Shown one piece after another: positions 55,058 to 63,886 of a DNA stretch of 64,000 nt (position 1 is its first letter; each line of letters starts with the position of its first letter). The notes under the pieces are model-generated. The model did not search any database, was not told where the DNA came from, and saw only the letters and a program-made list of their open reading frames with translations. Source of the DNA: Melioribacteraceae bacterium (GTDB lineage: Bacteria > Bacteroidota > Ignavibacteria > Ignavibacteriales > Melioribacteraceae); the NCBI GenBank assembly GCA_019638015.1, contig JAHBUP010000001.1, positions 1,582,424 through 1,646,423 on the forward strand. The letters are read 5' to 3'. The translations under genes were made by a program, and so were the position numbers.

Positions 55058-57668
55058 AATTATATTTTGCCAGCGCAATCCTAAGCTTTGAGTAACTGAT
55101 TTTCTTATTTGCCCTCTCATAAAGAGTTTTCAAATCTCTTATTCCTCCTTGAATTAATTCATTTATTAGCGTGAGTTCCTTTTTCTCAAAAAGATGAGCG
55201 ACTTCAATTTGCTTATTCATTTGTATTATAGTCTCAATTTCTTTTGATACCAATGATTCAGGAAGCTTACATAGTTTTGAAATATCTTCGAGAGAATATT
55301 TTTTTATAAGCAGATCATTAATTTGTATCAGTTGTTCCTTACTTTCAAAACTCCTTACAGATTCACTAAATTCAAATTGATTCGAATGCTCTTTTATCAG
55401 CTCAATAAACTCATTCCCGATTTTATTTAATTTTTTTATTGAAAAACCATCCACCGATAGCAACTCGGAAGTCCCTTGAGGTTTTTTCCGAACTATCTCC
55501 CTTAAAAGTTCATCACTGCAAATTAAATGTTCGGGCTGATTAAACTTATATGCAACTTCTTTTCTAGCGTTCTTTAACTTATTAAAAAGCAAAATGTCAT
55601 TTTCATAATCGGTTGGGAGTGCATTATTCCCTTCTGGTGAAATTTCCACAAAATATTTCACTCCCTTGTCGGAGAGTGTATAAGAATCATTTGACGATAT
55701 AATCATTTGCGATGAATTTAGTTTGTGCAGAGTATTAATTATTTCATCTCCTTTAAAATGTACACACGATTCAAATGAGGAAAATTTTTTGAGTGATTGA
55801 TTATTGGTTTTGCCGGAAAGAATTTGAACAATATTTTTTTGTTTAATTGGTGTTGTTGATTCGTGAAGAGTAATAAGAATTTTGTCTTCGATGTACCCCA
55901 ATTGAACTGCAGATAATGATACTCCGCCGGTACAGATATCGCAATTGCCGCATTTATAATTTGGCAATGATTCGCCAAAGTAATTCAATATATACTTGAA
56001 ACGGCAATTCTCAGTAAAAACATAATCAATCATCTCTTGTAGTTTTTTTAAATTATTGCGGTGTACATCAAGGATATTCCTAAAATCTATTGCCAAGTCT
56101 TTGGATTGAACTCGTGAACCTGCCAGTGTGTAACTAATAAAATTATTTGGAGCGGAAAACTCAATTATCCCGGACATACTTAATTGCTTCATTAAATTGA
56201 GAGTCTCCATAAATGAGATACCGCTTTTATTTGCCATCTCAGAAATGTTCAGATTGCAAGGATTCTTAAAAATCGAAACTCCATGATCACGAAGCAGATT
56301 CAAAAGTAATTCTCGAATTATCTCCTCTGGTATCTGAGTTATTATTTTTTTAAGATGATCCGGAGCCAAAAGTATTCTGCACTTGTATCCTTTTGATCCG
56401 TTATTTTTTAAATAACCCGATTGTTCTAAAATTCTTAAAATTGACTCTAGTGATGACCCAGGTATGTTTTTACTCTCAATATACTTTTTAAGATTAGTAT
56501 CAATATTTAGGATAGCATTTTGTCCGCTTCCCAAAGTAATTGAGTGAGAATCTAAAATTATATCGTAAACATCACGGATGTTCTGAAGATCGGGACGTGA
56601 AAGATTAATTAAATATTCTTGAATGTTTCTATCGCCATCTTGAAATAAGAGATAAACTTTTGCGGGATTTCCATCACGGCCGGCTCTCCCAATTTCCTGG
56701 TAGTAATTTTCAATTGAAGAGGGAAGGTTATAATGTATTATTGTTCTAATATTGCTTTTATCAATGCCCATTCCAAATGCATTTGTAGTTATTATACAGT
56801 TGATGCGGTCATTAACAAAATCATCTTGAATCATTCTGCGAAGATCGGTAGTAAGTCCCGCATGGTAAAATGCACAGTTAATTCCTCTTGCTCTGCAATA
56901 CTCGGTAAGTTCTTCGGTTGATTTTCTGGTAGACGAATAAATTATTGTGGGTCCTGAACGGCTCTGCAAGAGTTCAAGAACTTTTTCCTTTTTTGAATTT
57001 GATATAAAAATATTTAGGGATAAATTATCCCTCTCAAACCCCCGAACAATAATCTCAGGATTCTTCATCCCAAGTTGAAGTAATATATCATCTCTTACTT
57101 CTTTGGTTGCTGTTGCTGTAAAGGCCGAATACTTCTCTATTTTACTTATGTTTATAAAATCCAAAATTTTTCTGTAACTGGGTCTAAAACTATGTCCCCA
57201 TTCGCTGATACAATGAGCCTCATCAATAAATAAATATTCAGGTTTTAACTCCGCAATTCTGTTGGCAAATGAAGTATTGGAAAGCCTTTCGGGGGAAACG
57301 TATAACAGTTTAATTTTGTTCTGCGCCAAATCGGAAAAGACTTTTTCGGTTTCATAATAATCCATTGAGCTATTAATGAATGATGCAACTTTTTCATTTC
57401 TATTGAGGGCATCTACCTGGTCTTTCATTAACGCAATGAGTGGTGATACTACAATTGAAAACCGCGAAGATCGGATTGCCGGTACTTGGTAGCAAATTGA
57501 TTTGCCAGCTCCGGTTGGTAGCACGGCTAATACATTTTTCCCCGCCAGAATGTGTTCTATTATCTCTGCCTGCCCGGGCTTAAATGAAGTGTAGCCAAAA
57601 AAGTTATTCAGTATTTCTAAAGGTTGGTTCAATCTAGGTCTTATTAAGTTTAGTTGATTTTCTAACAT
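55050..57668 (-). CDS. recQ: RecQ-family ATP-dependent DNA helicase
   Basis: The 872-residue protein has an SF2 helicase core (~20-350: AVLPTGAGKSICYQVPA, FIDEAHCISEWGHSFRPSY, TNAFGMGIDKSNIRTIIHYN, ENYYQEIGRAGRDGNPA). A ~170-residue winged-helix-like insert follows. The zinc-binding site comes late (CRFKYILNYFGE...KCGNCDICTGG, ~565-595), then RQC, HRDC (~720-785) and an HTH_40-like tail. It unwinds recombination and replication intermediates. The late zinc site and long C-terminus set it apart from E. coli RecQ (609 aa). Confidence 0.94.
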   Translation of the reverse strand: MLENQLNLIRPRLNQPLEILNNFFGYTSFKPGQAEIIEHILAGKNVLAVLPTGAGKSICYQVPAIRSSRFSIVVSPLIALMKDQVDALNRNEKVASFINSSMDYYETEKVFSDLAQNKIKLLYVSPERLSNTSFANRIAELKPEYLFIDEAHCISEWGHSFRPSYRKILDFINISKIEKYSAFTATATKEVRDDILLQLGMKNPEIIVRGFERDNLSLNIFISNSKKEKVLELLQSRSGPTIIYSSTRKSTEELTEYCRARGINCAFYHAGLTTDLRRMIQDDFVNDRINCIITTNAFGMGIDKSNIRTIIHYNLPSSIENYYQEIGRAGRDGNPAKVYLLFQDGDRNIQEYLINLSRPDLQNIRDVYDIILDSHSITLGSGQNAILNIDTNLKKYIESKNIPGSSLESILRILEQSGYLKNNGSKGYKCRILLAPDHLKKIITQIPEEIIRELLLNLLRDHGVSIFKNPCNLNISEMANKSGISFMETLNLMKQLSMSGIIEFSAPNNFISYTLAGSRVQSKDLAIDFRNILDVHRNNLKKLQEMIDYVFTENCRFKYILNYFGESLPNYKCGNCDICTGGVSLSAVQLGYIEDKILITLHESTTPIKQKNIVQILSGKTNNQSLKKFSSFESCVHFKGDEIINTLHKLNSSQMIISSNDSYTLSDKGVKYFVEISPEGNNALPTDYENDILLFNKLKNARKEVAYKFNQPEHLICSDELLREIVRKKPQGTSELLSVDGFSIKKLNKIGNEFIELIKEHSNQFEFSESVRSFESKEQLIQINDLLIKKYSLEDISKLCKLPESLVSKEIETIIQMNKQIEVAHLFEKKELTLINELIQGGIRDLKTLYERANKKISYSKLRIALAKYNSN

Positions 57669-57978
57669 TAACTGACCAAAATATAAATAGAAATTTCATC
57701 ATGCTGAACAGTTAATTCTTACTTTGAAGAAGTATACCAACTAAAAAGGTTTTTGGACACTCATCCATATTCCAGTTGTCTCAAATAACATGTACAAATA
57801 GTATAAATTAAAAGTAATTGCTATTTCTCATATTTGGATAATCCTTTTTATTTTTAATAAATCTATAAAAGAAAAGGTGTTTTTTAAATTATAATTGGAA
57901 TAAAAATCATGGTACATTAATTGCTTAAATAATAGGTTTTGTAACTAATTGTGATTTATTAATAAAAAGACGAATCTT
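57669..57978. other. 310-bp divergent intergenic region, nothing specific seen
   Basis: An AT-rich spacer between divergent recQ and the dehydrogenase gene. It must hold both promoters. I see no ORF, RNA fold or perfect TAnnTTTG box; CATATTTG near 57830 is the nearest match. Confidence 0.6.
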
Positions 57979-58914
57979 ATGGCAGACGACAAATTAAAAT
58001 TGGAAGATCTTTTAGGCGATGTTCACAAACTCGATGAATTGGACCGCATCGACTATGTAGCTATAATTGGAGGGGGTATAATGGGGCAGGGGATTGCCCA
58101 AACTATTTCATCTGCCGGACTCGATGTACTCTTAGTTGAGAAGGGTGAGGAACAACTTAAGAAAGCTCAAGAAAGTCTAAGTGCTTCTATGGAAAGAGAA
58201 ATCGCACGCTGGGCAATGACTCAGAGCGAACTCAAAGCTATTATGAGCAGAATTAAATGGGTTACTGATTTTTCAGAGATCCCAGAATGTGATTTAGTTA
58301 TTGAAGCTGTTGATGAAAGCTATGATTTGAAGAGAAACATATTTAGTGAAATTGATAAAATTGCAAAACCTAACACAATTTTTATCTCTAATACTTCTAC
58401 TCTAAGCTTAACTAAAATTGCAGAAGTGACTAATCGAAAAGATAAAATTATGGGGATGCATTTTCTTAACCCTGTTCCGAAAGTTCCTCTAGTTGAATTA
58501 GTTAAAGCTCTTGAAACATCGGACAAAACAATTGAGATAATTAAAAAATTTGCCGCTAAAATTGGGAAGACTCCGGTTGAAGTTTATGAATATCCCGGGT
58601 TTGTAACCACACGCGCAATTGTACCTTTGCTCAATGAGGCCATGCACATTCTTCTTGAAGGCTTAGCAAGCGCAAAAGATATTGATACCGCCATGAAATT
58701 GGGATACAATTTCAATACCGGTCCCCTCGAAATGGCGGACACAATGGGATTGGATGAAGTGCTCGCATGGATGGAAACATTATGGAATACATTAGGCGAA
58801 CCAAGATACAGACCATGCCCGTTAATCAGAAAATTAGTTAGAGAAAGAAAACTTGGTAAAAAAACCGGCGAAGGATTTTTTAAGTACGATGCAGATGGAA
58901 AAATAATCCACTAA
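57979..58914 (+). CDS. 3-hydroxyacyl-CoA (3-hydroxybutyryl-CoA) dehydrogenase
   Basis: The 311-residue protein has the Rossmann motif VAIIGGGIMGQGIAQTISSA (~27-46), DLVIEAVDES, catalytic His in MGMHFLNPVPKVPLVELV, and a C-terminal domain with PGFVTTRAIVPLLNEAMHIL and GFFKYDADGK. It oxidises or reduces 3-hydroxybutyryl-CoA with NAD(P). Residues 1-25 (MADDKLKLEDLLGDVHKLDE) are an extra, helix-prone extension not needed for the fold. It lies 18 bp before ackA in one operon, pointing to an acyl-CoA/acetate fermentation role. Confidence 0.93.
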   Translation: MADDKLKLEDLLGDVHKLDELDRIDYVAIIGGGIMGQGIAQTISSAGLDVLLVEKGEEQLKKAQESLSASMEREIARWAMTQSELKAIMSRIKWVTDFSEIPECDLVIEAVDESYDLKRNIFSEIDKIAKPNTIFISNTSTLSLTKIAEVTNRKDKIMGMHFLNPVPKVPLVELVKALETSDKTIEIIKKFAAKIGKTPVEVYEYPGFVTTRAIVPLLNEAMHILLEGLASAKDIDTAMKLGYNFNTGPLEMADTMGLDEVLAWMETLWNTLGEPRYRPCPLIRKLVRERKLGKKTGEGFFKYDADGKIIH

Positions 58915-58932
58915 ATTTTTAAGGAAACAGAT

Positions 58933-60144
58933 ATGAAAGTTCTTGTATTAAATTGCGGAAGTTCATCGATAAAATATCAATTTATTGATACTTCCGAAAA
59001 AATTGCTTTGGCAAAAGGACAAGTTGAGCGGATTGGGATGTCGAGCGCCGTACTTACTCATCAACCTCATCAAAAAGAAAAAATTAAAATTGTCGGTGAA
59101 ATTTTAGATCATACTATTGCTATTGAATATGTTATCGCGGTTTTGCTGAGCCCTAATCATGGTGTAATCAAAGATAAAAAAGAAATTGATGCGGTTGGAC
59201 ACAGAGTTGTGCATGGCGGTGAAACTTTCTCCGGTTCAGTGTTAATTACTGATCAAGTGATGAAAGCTTTAAAAGATAATATTGAATTGGCTCCTCTCCA
59301 TAATCCGCCGAATATTAAAGGTATTCAGGCAACTAAACAGCATTTAACTAATACTCCTCAAGTTGGAGTGTTTGATACTTCATTTCATATTAAGATGCCG
59401 CCGCGTGCATTTCTTTATGGAATACCTTTTGAATTATATAAGAAATATAAAATCAGAAGATATGGATTTCATGGAACCTCACATAGATTTGTATCGGAGA
59501 GAGCCGCGGCTATGCTCGGCAAGCCTATTGAAGAATTAAAAATAATTACTGCACATTTGGGTAATGGATGTTCCATGGCTGCTATTGACGGAGGAAGATC
59601 CGTTGATACTACTATGGGATTTACTCCGCTCGAAGGTTTGTTAATGGGCACAAGAAGTGGTGATATCGATACTTCTGTAATATTATATATTATGGCTAAA
59701 GAGGAACTCAATCTATCGGAAGCTAATACATTATTAAATAAACATAGCGGCTTAATTGGCATTAGCGGTGAAAGCAGTGATATGCGCGAAATCGAAAATG
59801 CAGTTGCCGATGGAAATAAAAAAGCAAAAAATGCCTTTGATGTTTTCAATTATAGAATTAAAAAATATGTTGGTGCTTATGCAGCTGCTATGGGTGGATT
59901 GGATGCGCTAGTATTCACCGGTGGAATTGGTGAAAACTCCGACTTGGTTCGAAATGAGGTTTGCGATAATATGAAGTTTTTGGGAATTGAGCTTGATACC
60001 GAATTGAATAAAAATCCAAAGGGAGAAGCTGATCTTTCTACTCCAACTTCAAAAGTGAGGATTCTTAGGATTCCAACTAACGAAGAGCTTGTAATAGCGC
60101 TCGACACAGAACAAATTGTAAATGAACAACTAAATCAAAAATAA
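58933..60144 (+). CDS. ackA: Acetate kinase
   Basis: The 403-residue ASKHA-family kinase has VLVLNCGSSSIKYQFID, GHRVVHGGETFSGSVLI, FDTSFHIKMPPRAFLYGIP, HLGNGCSMAAIDGGRSVDTT, RSGDIDTSVILYIM and FTGGIGENSDLVR. It forms ATP from acetyl phosphate. pta is not in the window. AAGGAAACAG precedes the ATG. A hairpin lies 35 bp downstream. Confidence 0.97.
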   Translation: MKVLVLNCGSSSIKYQFIDTSEKIALAKGQVERIGMSSAVLTHQPHQKEKIKIVGEILDHTIAIEYVIAVLLSPNHGVIKDKKEIDAVGHRVVHGGETFSGSVLITDQVMKALKDNIELAPLHNPPNIKGIQATKQHLTNTPQVGVFDTSFHIKMPPRAFLYGIPFELYKKYKIRRYGFHGTSHRFVSERAAAMLGKPIEELKIITAHLGNGCSMAAIDGGRSVDTTMGFTPLEGLLMGTRSGDIDTSVILYIMAKEELNLSEANTLLNKHSGLIGISGESSDMREIENAVADGNKKAKNAFDVFNYRIKKYVGAYAAAMGGLDALVFTGGIGENSDLVRNEVCDNMKFLGIELDTELNKNPKGEADLSTPTSKVRILRIPTNEELVIALDTEQIVNEQLNQK

Positions 60145-60178
60145 AATCCTTTTTTGGTTAGTTTGAAAGGGTGAAGAT

Positions 60179-60209
60179 AAATCCCGCCATGCGCGGGATT
60201 TATTATTTT
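60179..60209 (+). terminator. Terminator after ackA
   Basis: AAATCCCGC (60179-60187) and GCGGGATTT (60193-60201) form a perfect 9-bp stem with a 5-nt loop, followed by ATTATTTT. Confidence 0.75.
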
Positions 60210-60264
60210 AAAGTGGTTATGAGTGAAGAAATTTTTAATTTAGAATAAATTTTTTGAGGAAGTG

Positions 60265-61056
60265 ATGGATCTAAATTTAGAGGGTAAAACAGTTCTTGTA
60301 ACTGCGTCAAGTTCGGGAATTGGGAGAGCTACAGCAGAGATGTTTATCAAAGAAGGCTGTAAAGTTGCTATCTGCTCATCTAATAAGGATAATCTCATAA
60401 AAACTGTTAATGAAATTAAGGAGCAGTATAATATTGATCCATTTTGGGGAGTGTGCGATATCAATAAAATTACCGATGTTGAAAACTATTATAAAATAGT
60501 AAAAAATGAATTTGGCGATATTGATATTTTAGTTAATAATTGCGGCGGACCAAAAGCAGGGTACTTTGAAGATTTAAGTGATGAAACTTGGCAATCAGCA
60601 TTTGAACAAGTATTGATGAGCGCAATTAGATTCACCCGGTTGGTTCTTCCTGCAATGAAAGAAAAAAAATGGGGAAGAATAATTAACATTACCTCATTGG
60701 CAGTTAAACAGCCGGTAGATAATTTAATATTATCAAATTCATTGAGAAATGGTTTAACTGCGTTTTCAAAGACTTTAAGTTCGCAAGTTGGGAAATATAA
60801 CATCACGATAAATAGTGTAGCTCCGGGATATACATTAACAGCAAGATTGTATGAACTCGCAGTCGCGAGGGCTAAGGCAAGCGGTGAATCTCATGAACAT
60901 GTACTCGCTTCAATGGCGGCAGATGTTCCAATGAAACGACTTGCCAGACCGGATGAAGTCGCCTCCTTAATTGCTTTCCTCGCCTCAGATCACGCGGGTT
61001 ATATTACAGGATCGACTATTGCAGTAGATGGCGGCGTAATTAAATCAACGTATTAG
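60265..61056 (+). CDS. SDR-family protein lacking the catalytic Tyr and Lys
   Basis: ATG 60265, after GAGGA, gives 263 residues with a short-chain dehydrogenase fold: TASSSGIGRATAE, DILVNNCGGPKAGYFEDLS, IINITSLAVKQP (catalytic-type S144), and a C-terminal ASDHAGYITGSTIAVDGG. At the positions of the Y-x3-K dyad it has S157 and R161 (VDNLILSNSLRNGLTAF). A subgroup of BKR-like SDRs with degenerate tetrads is known. It either uses another mechanism or binds without catalysis. It is monocistronic. Confidence 0.85.
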   Translation: MDLNLEGKTVLVTASSSGIGRATAEMFIKEGCKVAICSSNKDNLIKTVNEIKEQYNIDPFWGVCDINKITDVENYYKIVKNEFGDIDILVNNCGGPKAGYFEDLSDETWQSAFEQVLMSAIRFTRLVLPAMKEKKWGRIINITSLAVKQPVDNLILSNSLRNGLTAFSKTLSSQVGKYNITINSVAPGYTLTARLYELAVARAKASGESHEHVLASMAADVPMKRLARPDEVASLIAFLASDHAGYITGSTIAVDGGVIKSTY

Positions 61057-61081
61057 GAAGAACTGCGAGTAGAGAGTATAG

Positions 61082-61139
61082 AGTGAAGAGTAGGATATTT
61101 AAAAGGTTTTTCTGCACTCATCACTCATCACTCTTCACT
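61082..61139. repeat. Inverted repeat between the SDR and COG2509 genes
   Basis: AGTGAAGAGT (61082-61091) is repeated in inverse as ACTCTTCACT (61130-61139), with tandem CATCACT units inside the 38-nt loop and a T-run after it. It may act as a terminator or be a dispersed intergenic repeat. Confidence 0.55.
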
Positions 61140-61162
61140 TCATTTTTTTTTTAGAGTATTGA

Positions 61163-62740
61163 ATGAAATTTGAAATTGAAATAGCTGTTCCACCAGAATT
61201 TGTTAATGATTCCGAATATCAGAGATCAATCGTATCTTCAAGATTAAAAATTGACAAAGCGGATATAACCGCACTGAGAATATTAAAAAGATCGGTTGAC
61301 GCAAGAAGTAAAAATCCAGTATTCAGACTTCAAACATTCGCATATATAAATGAATCTCCGCAAGAAGACTTTCAGCAAATTGATTTTCAAAAAGTTGATG
61401 AAAATAAACGAGTAGTAATAATTGGCTCGGGACCCGGCGGATTATTTGCCGCATTAAGATTGATCGAACTTGGCATCAAACCAATAATTTTAGAACGGGG
61501 TAAGGATGTACAAACAAGGCGAAGAGATTTAAAAGCGATACAGCAAGTTGGAACTGTTGACCCAAATTCAAATTATTGTTTTGGTGAAGGGGGAGCCGGT
61601 ACTTATAGCGATGGAAAACTTTATACCCGCTCAACAAAAAGAGGAGATGTAAATAGAATATTAAATTTACTCGTGCAGCAGGGCGCTCATCAAGAAATTT
61701 TAATTGATGCCCATCCTCATATCGGTTCAAATAAATTGCCTAAAATAGTCGCAAACATTCGAGAAACTATTTTAAAATATGGCGGGGAAATTATTTTTGG
61801 AGCTAAAGTAACTGATTTGATTGTGGAGAATTATGAGACCAGAGGAGTAATCTATAACGATGAAGTTGAGGTACTTGGCAAAGCTGTAATTTTAGCAACC
61901 GGTCATTCTGCCCGAGATATTTATTATCTCCTTCATCAAAAAAATATAAAGCTCGAATCAAAACCTTTTGCGATGGGCGTACGTATTGAGCATCCTCAAT
62001 CTTTAATTGATGAAATTCAGTATCATTCGAAAAATAGAAATCCAAATTTACCCGCTTCGAGTTACAATTTAGCTTGTCAAGTTGATGATCATGGAGTTTA
62101 CTCATTCTGCATGTGTCCGGGGGGAATTATTATCCCGGCATCAACTTCTCAAGAAGAATTAGTACTAAATGGAATGAGTGTTTCGCGACGTGATTCACCA
62201 TTTGCGAATTCTGGATTTGTTGTTTCGATTGATGAAAAGGATTGGAAACATAAAAATGAATTTGGAGTTTTTGCCGGATTGGAATATCAAAAAGAAATTG
62301 AAAATATGGCATGGGTTGCCGGCGGAAGAACTCAGCGCGCGCCAGCTCAGAGAATCACAGATTTTGTAAATAATAAATTATCGAGCACTCTTCCTAATTC
62401 ATCATATATACCGGGAACAATAAGTTCACCGTTACACGAAATTATGCCTAATAATATTGTAAATGGCTTACAAAAAGCATTGGTTCAATTTGATAAAAAA
62501 ATGAAAGGATATTTTACTGAAGAAGCGCAAATTTTAGCGGCAGAAACTAGAACAAGCTCACCAATAAAAATCCCCCGAGATAAAGAAACTTATATGCATG
62601 TTGAATGCGGCGGATTATTCCCATGCGGAGAGGGTGCCGGTTATGCCGGTGGAATTGTCTCTGCGGCCATTGACGGAGAAAAATGCGCTGAGGGAGTTAG
62701 CAAGTTTATTAATATAAAATATGGGAGCGCAGCAAAATGA
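61163..62740 (+). CDS. COG2509-type FAD-dependent oxidoreductase
   Basis: The 525-residue protein has an N-terminal ~85-residue ferredoxin-like domain, the FAD dinucleotide site VVIIGSGPGGLFAALRLIEL (~92-111), YCFGEGGAGTYSDGKLYTRS, AVILATGHSARDIYYLL, CMCPGGIIIPAS, and C-terminal FPCGEGAGYAGGIVSAAIDG. This matches the uncharacterised 'FAD-dependent dehydrogenase' family. The substrate is unknown. It is preceded by a long T-run and an inverted repeat. Confidence 0.88.
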   Translation: MKFEIEIAVPPEFVNDSEYQRSIVSSRLKIDKADITALRILKRSVDARSKNPVFRLQTFAYINESPQEDFQQIDFQKVDENKRVVIIGSGPGGLFAALRLIELGIKPIILERGKDVQTRRRDLKAIQQVGTVDPNSNYCFGEGGAGTYSDGKLYTRSTKRGDVNRILNLLVQQGAHQEILIDAHPHIGSNKLPKIVANIRETILKYGGEIIFGAKVTDLIVENYETRGVIYNDEVEVLGKAVILATGHSARDIYYLLHQKNIKLESKPFAMGVRIEHPQSLIDEIQYHSKNRNPNLPASSYNLACQVDDHGVYSFCMCPGGIIIPASTSQEELVLNGMSVSRRDSPFANSGFVVSIDEKDWKHKNEFGVFAGLEYQKEIENMAWVAGGRTQRAPAQRITDFVNNKLSSTLPNSSYIPGTISSPLHEIMPNNIVNGLQKALVQFDKKMKGYFTEEAQILAAETRTSSPIKIPRDKETYMHVECGGLFPCGEGAGYAGGIVSAAIDGEKCAEGVSKFINIKYGSAAK

Positions 62741-62803
62741 ATTTTTAATAAGTCACTTTTTGTAAGTCGATGTGACGTATAGAATTATAATTTGAATTAA
62801 GTT

Positions 62804-63886
62804 CTAATTGTAAATTGAAAAACCCGCTTTAATAATAATTTCCCTCGCCAGTTCAACATCACTTTCAGATTCGAACGCGAGTCTAAAAGTCCCCCCGGTA
62901 CCTACTCTAATCTTTAAAAGCTCAATATCTTTTATATTGATATTGCCTTCAAAGAGGGCTGTTGTAATTTTGCTCAGCACGCCGGGCTGATCTTTAACGA
63001 ATACAAATAAATCAAAAATTTGATTTATAAAACCTTTGTTCGATTTTGGAATTTCATCTCTTTTTACTCTGGCAATCTCAAATTTATCGGCAATCTTCTC
63101 ATATTCCTCTTTAGCGATTGCCCTCTTCATCTTCTCTAAATCCAAAATGAAATTATCTATCGCTTGAACAATATTAGCTCCGTTATTCCTTATGATAGGT
63201 TCCCAAATTCTAAAATCACTTGCCGCAATTCTGGTCATATCTCTAAAACCACCGGCGGCGTAATCAAAAAAATTAAGATCACTATCTTTTAAACTTGCCG
63301 AATTGATCAATGACACTGAAACAATCTGAGGTAAATGACTCACCGAGGCAACAATAATATCGTGTACTTTTGGATTGAGGTATGTAATTTTTGCACCGAG
63401 TAAATGGATTAATTGAGTAAAACTATCAATAACAGGAAGTTGTTTTGCGTTATCGGTAAGTATGTAAACGCAATTTTCAAATAGAAGAGGATCAGAATTT
63501 TCATAACCTCCTTTTTCTTTCCCCGTCATTGGATGCCCGCCAATGTAAAATCCCGTTCGCTGTTTCTTATTCCAAATATCGTATAAAGGATTTTTTACAC
63601 TGCAAACATCAGTCAATATTTGATTGGGCTTTAATTTGTCGGCGAGTTTTTCAAATATTTCTATCGAGTAATTAACAGGCAGACATATAAAGATAACATC
63701 AGCATCAAGCGCGTCATCAATAATTTTTAATTCATGGTCAATTACTTTTTCTCTAATAGCATGTTCTAAAGTTTGCGGTTTATCGAATGCGGAGATATGA
63801 AAATCCGCATTCGAATTTTTCAGAGCTTTTGCGATTGACCCGCCTAACAAACCTAATCCAATTATCGAAATCTTTTTAATACTCAT
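62804..63886 (-). CDS. tyrA: Prephenate dehydrogenase with ACT domain
   Basis: The ~360-residue protein has the NAD site ISIIGLGLLGGSIAKALK, DVCSVKNPLYDIW, GGHPMTGKEKGGYENSD (catalytic His), ASVSHLPQIVSVSLI and DMTRIAASDFRIWEPI. The C-terminal ACT domain (~290-360, FVFVKDQPGVLSKITTALF) probably mediates feedback by tyrosine. It converts prephenate to 4-hydroxyphenylpyruvate. The ATG at 63886 shares one base with the stop of the upstream DAHP synthase gene; the frame also reads one codon upstream (TTG). Confidence 0.95.
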   Translation of the reverse strand: MSIKKISIIGLGLLGGSIAKALKNSNADFHISAFDKPQTLEHAIREKVIDHELKIIDDALDADVIFICLPVNYSIEIFEKLADKLKPNQILTDVCSVKNPLYDIWNKKQRTGFYIGGHPMTGKEKGGYENSDPLLFENCVYILTDNAKQLPVIDSFTQLIHLLGAKITYLNPKVHDIIVASVSHLPQIVSVSLINSASLKDSDLNFFDYAAGGFRDMTRIAASDFRIWEPIIRNNGANIVQAIDNFILDLEKMKRAIAKEEYEKIADKFEIARVKRDEIPKSNKGFINQIFDLFVFVKDQPGVLSKITTALFEGNINIKDIELLKIRVGTGGTFRLAFESESDVELAREIIIKAGFSIYN

